Source: Gracilariopsis chorda | Taxonomy: Eukaryota; Rhodophyta; Florideophyceae; Gracilariales; Gracilariaceae | Length of the DNA stretch: 64,000 nt | Direction of reading: 5' to 3' | Assembly: GCA_003194525.1 (NCBI GenBank) | Contig: NBIV01000054.1 | Location: forward strand, 62,001-126,000 | Shown: in pieces, positions 43,724 through 55,505 of the stretch | How the letters are laid out: the number at the start of each line of letters is the position of its first letter | Numbering within the stretch: position 1 is the stretch's first letter | The notes under the pieces: model-generated | The model's database searches: none | Told to the model about the DNA's origin: nothing | What the model saw: the letters and a program-made list of their open reading frames with translations, nothing else | Translations under genes and position numbers: made by a program

Positions 43724-44989
43724 ATGTCCCTCCCTCCCGCCTTCTGCTCTTCCTCCTCCCTCTTCCCTTCCGGCTCGCACAGTCTCCACCGCTCCGCCCT
43801 CGCCCCTCGCCGCCACAACGCCCTGCCCTCGCCTCCCCGTCGCCGTCCCCGTCGAGCCCCCGTTCAAGCCGTCTTCATATGGACCAACGACTTCTCCGAA
43901 GACCAACCCGACGACCACGACCCCGAATCCGACGACACTGACGACGACGATGACACCTCCGATCCGCACTTCTTCGAACTCTCAGATGAGTCCTGGCGCC
44001 GCACAAAACGCGCCACAGACCACTCGGATCCATCTTCCTCTCCCTTCGGTCCCTCCCATTTTTCCCGCATCCAAGCAGATGCAGCAGACCAGCACGACTC
44101 CAATAACCCATCCGATCCCCCCTCTCAACAACCCTCACACAATTCCGAACATGACAATCCGCTCTTCGTAGCCATCCGAACACACACACAAGGGCCGGAT
44201 GACACTGATCGTCTGCGTCGTCTTGTCTCCGACGGTGCCGCCGATACATTTCGCGACGTTGTCACTGGCGTGTTGGGAAACATGCCGTCCGACGTGTTCG
44301 AGGTCATAATCACTACTGATCGCAACGGCATGTCACGTCTTATGCATAGTTCCTTGTGCACCGGTTACGCTCTGCGAAACGCCGAGTTTCGAATGCTGCT
44401 TAACGATACTATGCAAACATTCAAGTCTGCCACTACCGCCGAACGAAAATATGAAGATGCTACTTCCTCCACATCGGTGCGCGACCTCTTCAGCGCCGAA
44501 ATCTCGCCCAATCGTGAAAACATTGCCAGACGAGCCAAGTCTGATACAAGTCGAACAAAAGGTGTCGTAAGGTGGTGGGATCCTGAACAACAAGCCATAC
44601 AGGAGTTAAGCGCCGCGGAATACATCGCTAAGTTGGAGGCTGAGAATGACTTACTACAGGAGCGACTCACAGCCACGCAGATGAACGATGCCAATCGCAG
44701 CAAGTTGATGGCATTTGTTCGCACTCTTACGCCGCAAAAGCTTCTCGAGCTGCAGGCAAACCTGGGTGAGGACGCGTCGGGTGCTTTCAAGAGTATTGTG
44801 AAGTCTGTTCTGGGAGAGTTTAATGTTAGTAAGGTGCAACTGACGTACTCCACTACCCGGGATTATATGGCGCATGTTACCTTTTGGTGCTTGCTTGTTG
44901 GATACTGCGTGCGTAACATTGAGAAACGTTTGGAAATGACCAAGATATTCGAGAGGGCCGAGTCATACGTGGAGTCGACGTCTGAGTGA
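43724..44989 (+). CDS. DUF760 protein, probably plastid-targeted, 421 aa
   Basis: Two DUF760-type repeats are visible. At about residues 146-230 the repeat ends NMPSDVFEVIITTDRNGM...TGYALRNAEFRM. At about 300-410 it contains YIAKLEAENDLLQERL...VTFWCLLVGYCVRNIEKRLEM. The paired phrase GY-x-x-RN-x-E-x-R is the family hallmark. DUF760 proteins occur in cyanobacteria and plastid-bearing eukaryotes; one plant member is described as UV-B induced; the molecular function is unknown. I chose the ATG at 43724 because it begins a typical transit peptide (Ser/Arg/Pro-rich, no acids) ending near VQA at residues 47-49, before an acidic linker. The frame is also open upstream to 43511, but that part is Arg/Pro-rich and leader-like. 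No intron. Confidence 0.85.
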   Translation: MSLPPAFCSSSSLFPSGSHSLHRSALAPRRHNALPSPPRRRPRRAPVQAVFIWTNDFSEDQPDDHDPESDDTDDDDDTSDPHFFELSDESWRRTKRATDHSDPSSSPFGPSHFSRIQADAADQHDSNNPSDPPSQQPSHNSEHDNPLFVAIRTHTQGPDDTDRLRRLVSDGAADTFRDVVTGVLGNMPSDVFEVIITTDRNGMSRLMHSSLCTGYALRNAEFRMLLNDTMQTFKSATTAERKYEDATSSTSVRDLFSAEISPNRENIARRAKSDTSRTKGVVRWWDPEQQAIQELSAAEYIAKLEAENDLLQERLTATQMNDANRSKLMAFVRTLTPQKLLELQANLGEDASGAFKSIVKSVLGEFNVSKVQLTYSTTRDYMAHVTFWCLLVGYCVRNIEKRLEMTKIFERAESYVESTSE

Positions 44990-46249
44990 AGGGCGCGGGG
45001 TGCACTGTGGATATTCATAATAGCGATACGCATTATGACACGCGACGGTGTTGTGCATTGTTGGGTTTACTGGGAGATGATCAGTGCGTGTTGCAGAGAA
45101 TGGGTTGCATACCGGGGAGGGTTGCCTTCGCTTGCTGGATGTTTGTGAGCATATGGATTGCCGGGTGCGTTCGATAGAGGTAGATAGTTCAGGTCGCAAA
45201 GAGCTTTAACGATTAGCTTCCCATTGGCCCACATGTACTTCGGTTCCACGTCGGTCCACGTCATCTAGAAAGCTCCCCAACAACCGAATGTGTCGGACTC
45301 CAAATGCTAGGCCACACATCTGGTGTGTAACTTAATAGTGGTGGCAGTAGCCTTCTAACCCTTACCATGCCCAGGGGGCATATATGTGCGCCCACAGAAT
45401 GGTATATTGTTTGGCGCTCTGTACCCTCTTTGTGGGTTTGACTCCTTGGCAGCAGCGTGACGAGGTATTGCCTCGCGAGTGGATGTCGTCCTTGATAGGC
45501 CCGCTGGCGTATCAGTCTGATGGATACGGTTCATACCCCGGGCGCCTAGTACATGAGGGAAGCACAAGACGTTGCCAAGGATGAACACTAGAAGCTACGG
45601 GCGAACTGCGAGCTGATTCTCAACCCTTACGATGTGCCGAGGATGCTCGCGTGGCTCGTAGCGTCGATACTGAGTTAACGCATTTGGAACACATGGCGAA
45701 CTGGCTTTTTATTGCGAGCGTTGGCCTTCTAATGCGACAGCAAGCGCGTCGCTGTTGTGACGAAGCGGCACGCGGACACGAGCAACGCTTGTGAAGGCCT
45801 CAGCATGCATGACGCATCGACGCTCGGGCGAAGCGATGGCGCCGTTTTTTCCAAAAGAATTGTTACCAACGGTACCGTCATGCCGTTTGTTACCCTGTCG
45901 GCGGATTTTATCTGTACAACACGAGATTGGTCTGCTCTGAGATACGCATTGTTGCCACCATTGAATACAGCCACTTTCCCTACACATTTCAAGCCCTCGG
46001 AAGGTGCAAAGGTAGCATTGCTACCCCGGGCAGATACCTCTGTACTGACGGTACAAAGGGTATAGTGCTTGTAAATCACGTTCGCACAGCAGTTCCTTGC
46101 CAACTCCGTCAGCTTCCGAATCGCTGCTTTCCTTACCAACGTTAAAAGTTAACCCTTTAACCCTTACCTTGGTACTGGTCACAGTTCTATCTTCGTTTGC
46201 GAACGTGAACCCAACATACTTCTCCATACCACTCAGAAGCCTATCCTTG
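44990..46249. other. Intergenic, motif-bearing
   Basis: 1.26 kb between two genes on the same strand. No gene was recognised. It contains AACCCTTAC motifs at about 45357, 45619 and 46156, the last about 90 bases before the next start codon. Local sequences such as GGTACCGTCATGCCG and the recurrent GTTACC/GGTACC give it a repetitive look, but no tandem array is present. Confidence 0.4.
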
Positions 46250-46978
46250 ATGGCTCCCGACGCCCCGTCTTCACCGCATTCGCCACGTTCCGCCAGCATG
46301 GCGAATCATTACCACCCTCCGCCAGACGAGCAGCTCCACTATTACAACCCGCCGCAACAGCAGCAGCAGCCCCTGCACACATCACATCCCGCACAGTTTA
46401 ACACAGCACATGCATCTCCTTTTCCGCATGCCTCCGCCCCGCCCGAGCATGATCTAGGGTCGTACACGCCCTCAGAACCTTTCGTCTCTGCTGCTACAGG
46501 TGCCCAAGCTCACAGTAATGGCAACCCTAATCCCTACTACGCACCACCGTCTTCTCATCACTCTCCACACCATTCAGACCCGTTCGTTCCGGCTCCTGCA
46601 GACCACATCCACATATCGAATCTCACCGATCTCCCTCCTCAACAGAAAAGAGAAGATGGCGCAGCACAGTCTCTTTCAGCACAAGACCCATATCAGCTTT
46701 CGGAACAGTTCTACCAGAACGTGCGAACTGTAGAAGTGCGCACCGTTGATGATGTCAAGAAGAGAGACGACAAGTCCTTCTGCTTCTTCCTGTTCGGAGT
46801 ATTACTGGGTGCCGTCTCTGGGCCTATTGCTTACTGCACTCTCGCGTGCCAAAACCACCTTGGCTTCGTCAGAAAAAGAAGGATCTGTTTTGTGTGGGGG
46901 GTCTTCACGGGTCTTTGTACCACGATCGTCCTTGCTTTTGCAGTGTGGTACACTAGGTATAAGGACAGTGGGTTTTGA
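46250..46978 (+). CDS. Pro/His/Gln-rich protein with two C-terminal membrane segments, 242 aa
   Basis: The ATG at 46250 opens MAPDAPSSPHSPRS. The N-terminal 165 residues are Pro-, His-, Gln- and Ser-rich, presumably disordered, with a PQQQQQP run. Two hydrophobic segments follow: about 177-199 (FCFFLFGVLLGAVSGPIAYC) and about 212-234 (CFVWGVFTGLCTTIVLAFAV), joined by a short basic loop (FVRKRR). The C-terminus is short. This design, a cytosolic Pro-rich arm plus a two-TM hairpin, is shared by many unrelated small membrane proteins; I do not recognise the family. The frame is open upstream to 46097 but that part lacks the same composition. An AACCCTTAC motif lies about 90 bases upstream. Confidence 0.72.
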   Translation: MAPDAPSSPHSPRSASMANHYHPPPDEQLHYYNPPQQQQQPLHTSHPAQFNTAHASPFPHASAPPEHDLGSYTPSEPFVSAATGAQAHSNGNPNPYYAPPSSHHSPHHSDPFVPAPADHIHISNLTDLPPQQKREDGAAQSLSAQDPYQLSEQFYQNVRTVEVRTVDDVKKRDDKSFCFFLFGVLLGAVSGPIAYCTLACQNHLGFVRKRRICFVWGVFTGLCTTIVLAFAVWYTRYKDSGF

Positions 46979-48229
46979 GGAACACATATCATCGCAAACC
47001 TTTCTGCTGTACAATAGAGGAAGCTGCGAAGGATACTCATATGTCGGATTATTCGTCACATCATTGTGAGGCTTATGTACGTGCGTCATTACAACAATCA
47101 TCATCAACCAAACCCGTAAGTTTTGAAGGTTGAGTCAATAAACCTGATGTAAATTGCATCATGTAATGTCACTTTATCTTGTTTGTCGCCATATGCAGCC
47201 CCATTGCGCGTATGCACTCTGACACAACCTAAAGTCACATACAGTACAGGCGATACCGGAGGCGAAATCTTTGCCTATGCTATTTCACCGCATAAATGCC
47301 ACGAGCGGGAACCTTATATTCCGCATAAACCATGTATTACGCTGCATTGCGTCTCGTGACTTTGAGGGGCAAGTCGCTGGTCAACGCTCGTTTTCCAAAC
47401 TGCAACAGAACTCGAACATAGCATCTTCCGCAAGCCACGCTCTCGTACCATGTCGGACTCCCTGTCGTTCATATACAGTCGGAACGAGCTGGGTAAGCAA
47501 CTTGGTCTTCTCTGGAAGGTAGGAGCCATTACGATACCGCGAGATCAATCGCGCTTTCAAGAGATTGCTGAAAGAAGCAGGGTCTCAGAGGTGTCGCAAT
47601 TCATCATCAACGAGTCGGTTGAACATATTGAACCCACAATAGAGAAGAAGGGAAGAAGAGTCGGTTGAAGAGACTAGAATGGTCCGAACACCCTGAGAGG
47701 CTCGAGGACGCCAACCTACAACGTACTTGCAGCTGTTCTTTGTTCCTGTTTAGGGGCCTCAACAAACGAAAAGAACTTCGAAATCATGGGAGGCCAACTG
47801 GTCAGCCACCAAAGTTGCCGTAGTTCATCTGAAAGTTGGCGTTAAGCCCCTCCGCTTCACTGCTCCATTTCGTTTCTCCTCAGAAGATATGGAAGATTGC
47901 GCTGTAAGTCTTGTGCTTAACACACGAGTTCTGATCTCGTGGTGGTAGAGCAGTCTTTTAAGAGCATTATCCTTCCTCAAGCGCTTGTTGTTGCTGTTGC
48001 CGTCGGTGTGGTCGTAAACGAATGTTCACACTGTCGCAACAGTCGCAACAGTCGCAACACCTTTTACTTCATCCTGGTTACGTTTTGCTGGCCTGAACTT
48101 GGAAGGAATGGTTTCAAGGGCAGCCATAGAGTTTGCTAGTGTAACTACTCGTGTGATCCGGGTGGTCGCTGGACTTGCCCAAATGATCGACGGACCGGCC
48201 GCCTCTACAGACCCAGAAAGCTATTCAAC
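46979..48229. other. No recognised gene
   Basis: Small plus-strand frames (47450-47668, and one without ATG around 47765-47945) look mildly protein-like but match nothing I know. A 9-bp unit, GTCGCAACA, is repeated three times in tandem at about 48034-48060. Confidence 0.35.
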
Positions 48230-48480
48230 TCATTCATGCGGTCGACAGACCGACAGCGTTTAAGTTCTTGTTGTTTCTTTGTGGGCGGACGAAGCCTACT
48301 TCCGATTTCGACGCACTAGCTCTCTAATAAGCTAGCCTCTGAGCCGAAAGCCAAGTTCTTGAGGCAGACCCAGTTGCGGATCAATTTTGCTTCCTGCTCA
48401 TGCGAATCAGCAAAATGGTCGGTAAACCACGGCGGGCCGACGAAAGCATGGTGCTCAAAGCGAGACCACTTGCGGTTCTG
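48230..48480 (-). repeat. Dispersed repeat, copy 1 (inverted partner at 53080-53285)
   Basis: On the minus strand it reads TTGATCCGCAACTGGGTCTG, CTCAAGAACTTGGC and CCGCCCACAAAGAAACAA, closely matching 53080-53285 on the + strand. Translation of both gives RxWxRFxHHA, then LIRNWVxLKNLA, so the repeat derives from a coding sequence of unknown identity, probably of a mobile element. It is 45 bp longer than the partner in the middle. Confidence 0.65.
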
Positions 48481-49620
48481 GTGTGATCCCTCAGTTCAGT
48501 ACTAATCCAGCAATAAGCATGGCAACGCAGCTCTAGGGATGAACAATGACAACTTCAACTTCAATCTACTTCGCCTGGACGAGTTTATCAACATCCTAGG
48601 TAGACATCCAGGAATGGTGTCGCCGTAGAGCGGCATCCCGACGAAGAAAGCTTCTACCTCTTCGAGAAGGGCAAGGCCTTGACGTCAAATCAATAATAAG
48701 AACATGCCTAGAAAAGATGCTGGTTTGTCTAGAAAGAGTTGGGTTCTTCTCAGATTAGCCCCTACCGTAGTCTTGGCTTGGATTAGGGACACGAGTCCAT
48801 ATAAACACAGATACACATTAAGGATCTCGGTGTTACTGTTGTGAAACAGCGTCCGCTAAACTGTGCGTTAAGAGTAAGCAATGAGTACTACTCTGGGTGA
48901 AGATCTTGCTACCTTCCCTCAATTTCCACGCGGTGGACCAGCGCTTCGAGGTTTTGGAGGATTTTGTGGACATTACGTGGAAACGCAACGGCACAACTTG
49001 CAACTCGCAGAATAAGCTATCATGTATTGTCAAGACTACGAGAGTAAGATGTGTAAGATGTAGTATTCAATATTAGCGTGTTTCACAAACATGGAGCGTT
49101 AGATCCACCTTGTCATGGGTGCCACTCAGCTGGCTTCCTATGATGATGGTACAGAGTGAAGAAGTGGAATAATGGAAGAAGGAGAAGGCAAATGCCAGTC
49201 GCGAAATGGATCCGGAGTCAGGCCTTCCAGCAGACGTTTGATACTTGTTTGGCTTCGTCTTGGTATTACATCCTGTGAGCGTAACGCGACTGTTGCGGGC
49301 GAGAGAAGAGGGATGCACTTGTCATTAGGCAAAAATTCCTTACACGAACTGGCGATGGGAGCTATGAGCAGTGTCACAGGAATGTCAGGGTTCGTAAAAA
49401 GCTTTCTTACCGCGACGGGGCGAGACGTTTAGTTGAGATGCCGAGCCACAAGAGCGGTGAAGGATCACAGCTACAGTTGTAGGATAGGGAACACTACTAA
49501 ACAGCAGTACCGTGTATTTGGAATTACGAGCACGGCCCATAAACAACTACTACCACTGCTACTATCCGCGATTTCACGTACAAAGTTAACTAGGGCTGCA
49601 GGTCAGAACAGCGGGCTGCC
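48481..49620. other. No recognised gene
   Basis: The minus-strand continuation of the dispersed repeat may extend to about 48660. The part next to the LINE RNase H (49070-49620) could be upstream LINE sequence but shows no RT motif. Confidence 0.3.
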
Positions 49621-50603
49621 GTAGAAGGGGATGAAGGATGGTATGCTGGAACTGTGAAATATGAAGAAAGTTTCGGGCAGTACGTTGAAATAGTTCACGC
49701 CTTCGAAGCACAGCATGGCCGGAAACCAGGAATGGTGATATGCTACGATGATGGGTTTATCATGGCTTATGAAGTGACTCACGATGGGCAAACGGTAATG
49801 GATACCGATGGACATAAGCTCCGTCGGAGGGTATTGAAAGTTTCGGAAGTAGGCGGAAGCGCTTACGCAATTTGGTGGAATCGATCAACCCAACCGGAAC
49901 TTGGAAAAGTCCCAGCAGGCATTGGAACATGTTCGTTTTTCGCAGAAGCATTGGCAGTATTTCATTCGCTGAATCGAGAAATCGATAAGCTTCAAATGGG
50001 TTGGATAGGCCGAATACGGATAGTCACGGACTCGCAGAGTGTGATAGAGAATATACAGGACTCTGGTCGCCATCAATGCTATACAATGCAAAAAGTTGCA
50101 CAGAGTCTGATTAAGATCAGTGAGAGCTGCATTGTAGATATTTTGTCGGTACCAAGTCACTGCGGCCTCTACCAAAATGAACTCGTCGATGCACTTGCGA
50201 AAGAAGCTTTGGATTTACCGATAGAAAACCAAGTTGAAGTACCTGTCGATTATATGGACGTGAAGAGGCGGCTTTCGAGCAGGAGAAGAGGCGAATCGAT
50301 TTTAAAGAGTGTCCCACAAAAGCTGCAGAAGACCATTTCCCAAAGAGAAGCAGAGGTAGCATTGGCGCAACTGGCAGTTGGTCACACTCTTGTTTACATC
50401 CTTTGGGTTCTTACATATTGAAAAGACGACTGGTGTGCCAATGTAGACCAGGAGTGTTGAATGATGTAGAGCACTTTGTTCTGCGATGTCCTCTACGAAA
50501 CTCTTCGAGAAGGTTATGTTGCCGAATATGCGTGATAGACAAGGACTTGGTGTTCAAGAGATCATCAAGAAATGACCTGAAAGAATGCTGGTTTACCTCG
50601 TGA
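49621..50603 (+). pseudogene. LINE-type ORF2 C-terminus: RNase H and CCHC-like end, frameshifted
   Basis: An RNase H type I domain is visible: YDDG and SAYAIWWN strand, EALAVFHSL (Glu), RIVTDSQSVI (Asp), SVPSHCGLYQNELVDALAKEA (helper His and final Asp). A single frameshift near 50400 leads to CQCRPGVLNDVEHFVLRCP, the C-x-C-x7-H-x4-C end that follows RNase H in many non-LTR retrotransposons. The reverse transcriptase part is absent, as expected for a 5'-truncated LINE. The copy ends in a 3' tail with GA repeats near 50682. Confidence 0.8.
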
Positions 50604-50636
50604 GAGAACGCTACTTTCATGTGAAGCGCTCTGCGC

Positions 50637-50682
50637 TAAGTAGGAATTAAACTAGCGTACCCGTAAAAGAGAGAGAGAGAGG
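50637..50682 (+). repeat. LINE 3' tail with GA repeat, copy 1
   Basis: AAGTAGGAATTAAACTAG, then CGTACCCGTAAAAGAGAG, ends in a (GA)n run 35 bases after the LINE ORF. The same tail occurs at 61671-61712 without the ORF. Confidence 0.75.
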
Positions 50683-50689
50683 CTAGAAC

Positions 50690-51773
50690 AGATGTATAAT
50701 CATTTCAGCAAAACCTTTAGGCGTATATGACCTCAACCTGTCGGCTCCTCCGGTGGAAGCAACGACCAGATCGCTGACTCCCTCAACATGGTAAGTTGAG
50801 ATAGTTTCGAGTTGTTCCCCGCTGTATCCGTCTGTTCGTGAAAGCATCGCACCATGCCCCGCCAGCGCTATTTTGTACAGGAGTTGACGAGTAGGGTTTT
50901 CGACGAAGGCTAAGAATGTCAAAGAAAGTTGTTAGCCTTCCTTGATGGGAAGAAATTCTTTACACTGCATTGAAATATGTCGTCTCATAATCTCTCAGTG
51001 TGGCAGCAAGGGCGGGCAACATCACTTTGCTTGTCACAGGAATCCAAAAAGAACAAGAACAAGTTGATTGAGAGTCTCTACGTTGGTGTCGTAGCCAGGC
51101 ATCCAGACTCCGCAATAGAGAAGAACTCGAAGAGTTAGTCCCGCCGTGCCAGAGGCTAGGATCGAACATATTCCTGATGACAGACTCAATTGGCTTCACA
51201 CCGATTCAGTTAACCCTAGCGAGTAGTTTTGGAAGGCCGGCAAACTCTCTCCGGCAGAGTGGTGTGCTGGCCCTGGAAAACAAAGGTCACGCAGCAAGAG
51301 AACCAGCGCAGAGCACCGGCAATCGATCAATTGTTTCATAGACCCGGGGTGAGAACAGAGGCTGTACGGGGACTAGCAGATCCGCGTACTCAACGTGTGT
51401 TCATTCTTCCTCACCCCTTGTGTGAAGGCAAATGGGCCGGCGATTGGGCCTCTCGCAGAGGCTAACGCTTTACGACATTTACGGGACGATGTACCGATCC
51501 TTTCCACAGTACGTTTCTAGAGAGAAGGCGACGCAGCTCCCAGTTCAAAGCCAGCAATAAGTGTGACGTCCATTTGATTCATATGGTTCCTGTCCTCCGA
51601 GCAAAGGTGATCCGATCTTTGTTCAGCTGGGCTGGCGACGCTCAGCAACGGCTTCTTGGTAGCCCTAGAATCTACTGCCAGGGGGGCTGTTCAGTTTCAA
51701 AACTGCTAAGATTACGCTATAGCAGACCTTCTCTCTTTTTGAGGCCACCAATCTATCATCGCCACTTGTGGAT
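50690..51773. other. No recognised gene
   Basis: About 1.1 kb between LINE and tRNA. Only short open frames; no repeat with the rest of the window was noticed. Confidence 0.35.
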
Positions 51774-51844
51774 ACGCCGGTGGTATAGTGGTAGCATACG
51801 CCCCTGCCACGGGCGAGACCCGGGTTCAATTCCCGGCCGGCGTA
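51774..51844 (+). tRNA. trnG: tRNA-Gly (anticodon GCC)
   Basis: The full cloverleaf can be drawn. The 7-bp acceptor stem is ACGCCGG/CCGGCGT with discriminator A at 51844. The anticodon stem CGCCC/GGGCG encloses loop CTGCCAC with GCC at 51806-51808. The T arm CCGGG/CCCGG has loop TTCAATT. Internal A box (TGGTATAGTGGTAGC) and B box (GGGTTCAATTC) are present, no intron, no encoded CCA. A T5 run at 51850-51854 serves as RNA polymerase III terminator. Confidence 0.97.
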
Positions 51845-51849
51845 CATTC

Positions 51850-51854
51850 TTTTT
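51850..51854 (+). terminator. Pol III terminator of tRNA-Gly
   Basis: TTTTT six bases after the tRNA 3' end. Confidence 0.85.
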
Positions 51855-53079
51855 AAAGGGGCCTGAGATGTTGTTCCATTCCAGGCGAAATGGGGTAGCA
51901 GCTAGCGATCCTAGCAAGGGAAGCTGTCGTGCACCTATGGCAGCTCTGATACTAGCGCTAGCTAGCGATGAGCTACGGTAGCTCGTCTACCGTATCCTTG
52001 GTAGCTGCGATGCCGCTTTTTTGCTGGATTACAGTAGTACTCAGAGATTGTGGGCGCCATCACGGGACGGTGACGCAGGGGGCCAAAAAGTTGTAATAAT
52101 AAAAGCCAAAAGGGTGCTCTTCGTACCTAAAAGCCCCAAAAAAAGTTCAAAACAGTAGGATCAAAAGAACTAAACCCACTCGATGAAATAAAACAAAACT
52201 AGGGAGAGCAAGAGGCTAAATCCCCAAATTAAACTTCTTAACTTCTTTTTTGAAACGGCGCGCAACCGAACAATTATGTCAAATATCACTAAGGGTCAGA
52301 CCTCGGCTTCCGGTCAGACACTCTGGATGTGGAGTGGATTCTGCAGCCTACCTACCTCTGCACTAACCAAAAGCAGGCGCATAAAATCATTACAGGGCTT
52401 CCCGAATAGAGCTACTAACAGCGGGATATGCTTTCACTCTATACCCAAGCTGGCCCTTTGCAGGAAAGGTTGCACGGCACTTCGCCTGCGGATAGCTTCC
52501 CGTCAAGTACTTCCATCCGGAAATCACCAGGTCTTTCGACCGACACCGTTATCCGAGCAAAGCTCCGGTGGGGCTCACAGACGACAGAAACACCTTTGGT
52601 ACACACTACCCGTCTCCCGTCTACGCCTAAGGCGCTTCAACCGATCTTAGCGACGGTTCTTCTCCACCCTATTGGACACCTAGCGGCACACGCCTCACTA
52701 AAAGCCCTTTATCCAGGGGCGAACGCCTCATTGGTTGTTGATGATAGTTGAAGTGGCTGAAGGTTGATAGAGGGTGGGGCTTAGATGTTGATCGATTGTT
52801 GAGGTGAGTTCAGACCGAAGTCCGAAGCTCAGAACCTCTTTTTGTAGTGTTTGAAGCACTACAAACGAGCCAAATACGCATTTCTACTTGCTAGTTACTC
52901 ATGTGTGCGTCTAGGTTACTCCATTGGCTTCTAGAGACCTCTGGAGCTGCACACTAACCAATAATAAAGCGACAATTTGCGCCAGCATAACTAAAATACT
53001 GTAGTCTTTGCTGAGGCAACAAAGCGTGCAATGTGCTAGACACTACTGGAACATTCTACACGTGTGTTCCAGCAATGTC
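51855..53079. other. No recognised gene
   Basis: 51890-52020 is rich in short GCTAGC/AGCTACGGTAGCT self-complementary words. Overlapping plus-strand frames at 52276-52650 and 52428-52751 look mildly protein-like but neither carries a known motif. Confidence 0.35.
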
Positions 53080-53285
53080 TGGCACATTCCGCAACATGAG
53101 CGACCGACAGAGATCATGCGGGAACCGCCAGTGGCCCCGTTTTGGTCACCATGCGTTAAATCCGCACGCCGTGGTATGCCTGCTGATCCGCAACTGGGTC
53201 TACCTCAAGAACTTGGCCTATTACAGAGCTAGTGCGTGGAAATCGGACATACGCCTCGACCGCCCACAAAGAAACAAACAAACCA
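53080..53285 (+). repeat. Dispersed repeat, copy 2
   Basis: It pairs in inverted orientation with 48230-48480: CTGATCCGCAACTGGGTCTA, CCTCAAGAACTTGGCC and CGCCCACAAAGAAACAAACA. The best frame reads NRQWPRFGHHA, then LLIRNWVYLKNLA. Confidence 0.65.
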
Positions 53286-55500
53286 CGCTAACAAAGAAAG
53301 ACCCTCTCTCCATACTGTAACATCTGTCTTATGCTCTGTCAGTTGAATGTGCCCTTTGGCTGTTGCCTTCCCCCTCTTTCTCTTCGCAACAACCGCGTTA
53401 TGCCCACAGGTCATTATCCTAGACCAAAGTTAGTTAGATCTGCACCAAGCTTCTGCGGCGAGATCTAATCTTGGACCCATTTCGTTTATGGCGCAAATTG
53501 CCTTATTCTAGCTTTTTCTGTTATTCCTTCTTCACTCTCTAGAGGACTTCAGGCATCACGGACTTCCGTGTTCCGCTTTGTTAGACCCAGAAGCAAAGGC
53601 GGTGTCCTACGCCCCCTTCCTTCCTAACTCTTCGCGGTTTCAGGCTGTAGAACCGACTCACAACATGCATCTTCTTCAGATCTCGGCGTAATGTCCGTAA
53701 AAACCCTGCAGAACTATGTCGGGCCATATTGAGCCGGACTGGATGCCGTACCCTGCACCCTGTCGACAGTCGTCTTGCGTGGAACCATTTGTGATAGCCG
53801 GCCAGCCCCATGAGCTAAGCACACTTCTATTCCCAAAGGAAGAACGAATCTTTGTCGAAAAGTCATGGAAAAAGTTGGCAGGACCTCTTGTGCTGTTTTC
53901 CTACGGTTTCACACAGCTAGCGGGACGAGTTTAACGTCATCCCGGGCCGTTTCCTTTCTTTCTTTAGGCTTCATTATTTTAACACGGTTATAGCAATTGA
54001 GGAAAGGAATTCAGCTCTCTCCGAAAGGATAGCTTACCTGCACCCTTTGGGGGTTCTCAAGGATTCTGCTTCGATGCAGAGTCATCAAGACCTCCATGCT
54101 TGTGTGAATGTTTCTTTTTCACTGCTCCAGATTGCAGGAAAGTGACGTTGATGATCAACCGATTCAACTTCGTGACCTTGAAACGCAGATGATTCATCTC
54201 AGGTGAGCTCATGGAGTAAGAAAGCCCATGGGCACGTGCTGTTCGCCTTCACGCGGTGTTCTTGTCTTTGATCTGACTCCTGAAGATCAAAGCCAAATGA
54301 ACAAGCAAAGGGGATTCCTCTGTATGCCACAGACTATGACGGAGTCAAAGTTTTCGGCCTTTCTTAGGAGGGAGAACTATCTGAATTATAGCTTTCCTGG
54401 TGTTAACATAATTAATTGTATCAAACCACATTAAAGAAGAAAAGAAGTCCATCATTTAGAAGCTGCAGTATCTTGTACTATATTCCGTGAGCCAGATTAG
54501 AATTGGGCAGATGTTTGGATTGTTGTAGCTCTCGGTCAAGGAATCTTTTTGTGTTTACTTGAGCATCGCGCTTTGGCGTGCATCACATTTCATTTCTACG
54601 TGGCGGGGGAGTCGAAATAGATCAAAGAAATCCTTTCTCTTGTAAGGAGATCTACGTCTCCGTTGCGGGATGTCGGGTACGATCCTGGGCATTTCCTTGC
54701 CCCAGAGAAGGCCCGACATGACTCAGAACCGCTATCCCACGAAAAAGTATAACAGCTTTCGCGCTCAGTGGGTTCTTGGTCAAGGAAACCGAAACTGGAT
54801 AAAAGCCACGATCTACTCGTTCTGAAAGCCTAACGACGTGCATCTCGCCTTCAAGTGGTGTGCCTGACTCTGATCCCTTTTCACCGGGGATGAGCGAAAT
54901 GAGAACGCAGACGGATCTCCAAAGGAGGCCAAGGACGGGCGTCAGAAGTTCTTGGCCATCCTGAAGAGAGAAAGCTTTTGCTGAAAGCTCTCCTTCAGCT
55001 TAGTAATAGAGAGCTGTTGACCACAATAAAGAAGAAGTAGAAGAGAGATATAAATATACCTCCCGGCAAAACCATCCCGTGTTTCACATTCAGATGTAGA
55101 TACGGTGCTTGTTTTTAAGAAGCCCTCTTCACCCTTTCCATGAACTCTGTTCGGATAGAAGCATATATCCCTTGGGTATGAACGTCGCTGCGGCAGGAAA
55201 GGGCGTAGGCACTACGAAGTCAGTTGAAATCTTTAAGTGCAATCATTAACCCGCATACGGTTCTTCCTCTCCCCTCCCGTCCTCTCTCCGCTGCACTACG
55301 ATGATGATGCACAACAGATTGCCGAAGATACTTGTACAGTAATATTTGTACTGTATTGTGCTTCATGGGCTCAAGACGCCTGATTCCGATGTCAGGTTAG
55401 AACGAAGTAGGTGTTGGTATCGAAGACAAACTAACTCTCGTTGCGGGTTGTGTGCGGGCCGCTATCCATTCCGAACAAGAGGTGTAGGATTTATTATTCA
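53286..55500. other. No recognised gene
   Basis: 2.2 kb up to the copia target duplication. Only short frames; no tandem repeat or terminal repeat was noticed. Confidence 0.4.
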
Positions 55501-55505
55501 AAGAA

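Noticed and set aside
43408-43941. 177-codon Arg/Pro/Ser-rich frame overlapping the DUF760 gene start
   Set aside because: It is the shifted reading of the GC-rich transit-peptide region; it has no domain and no conserved start.
52276-52751. Two overlapping plus-strand frames of about 110-120 codons
   Set aside because: No recognisable motif, and two frames are equally open, as in non-coding DNA.
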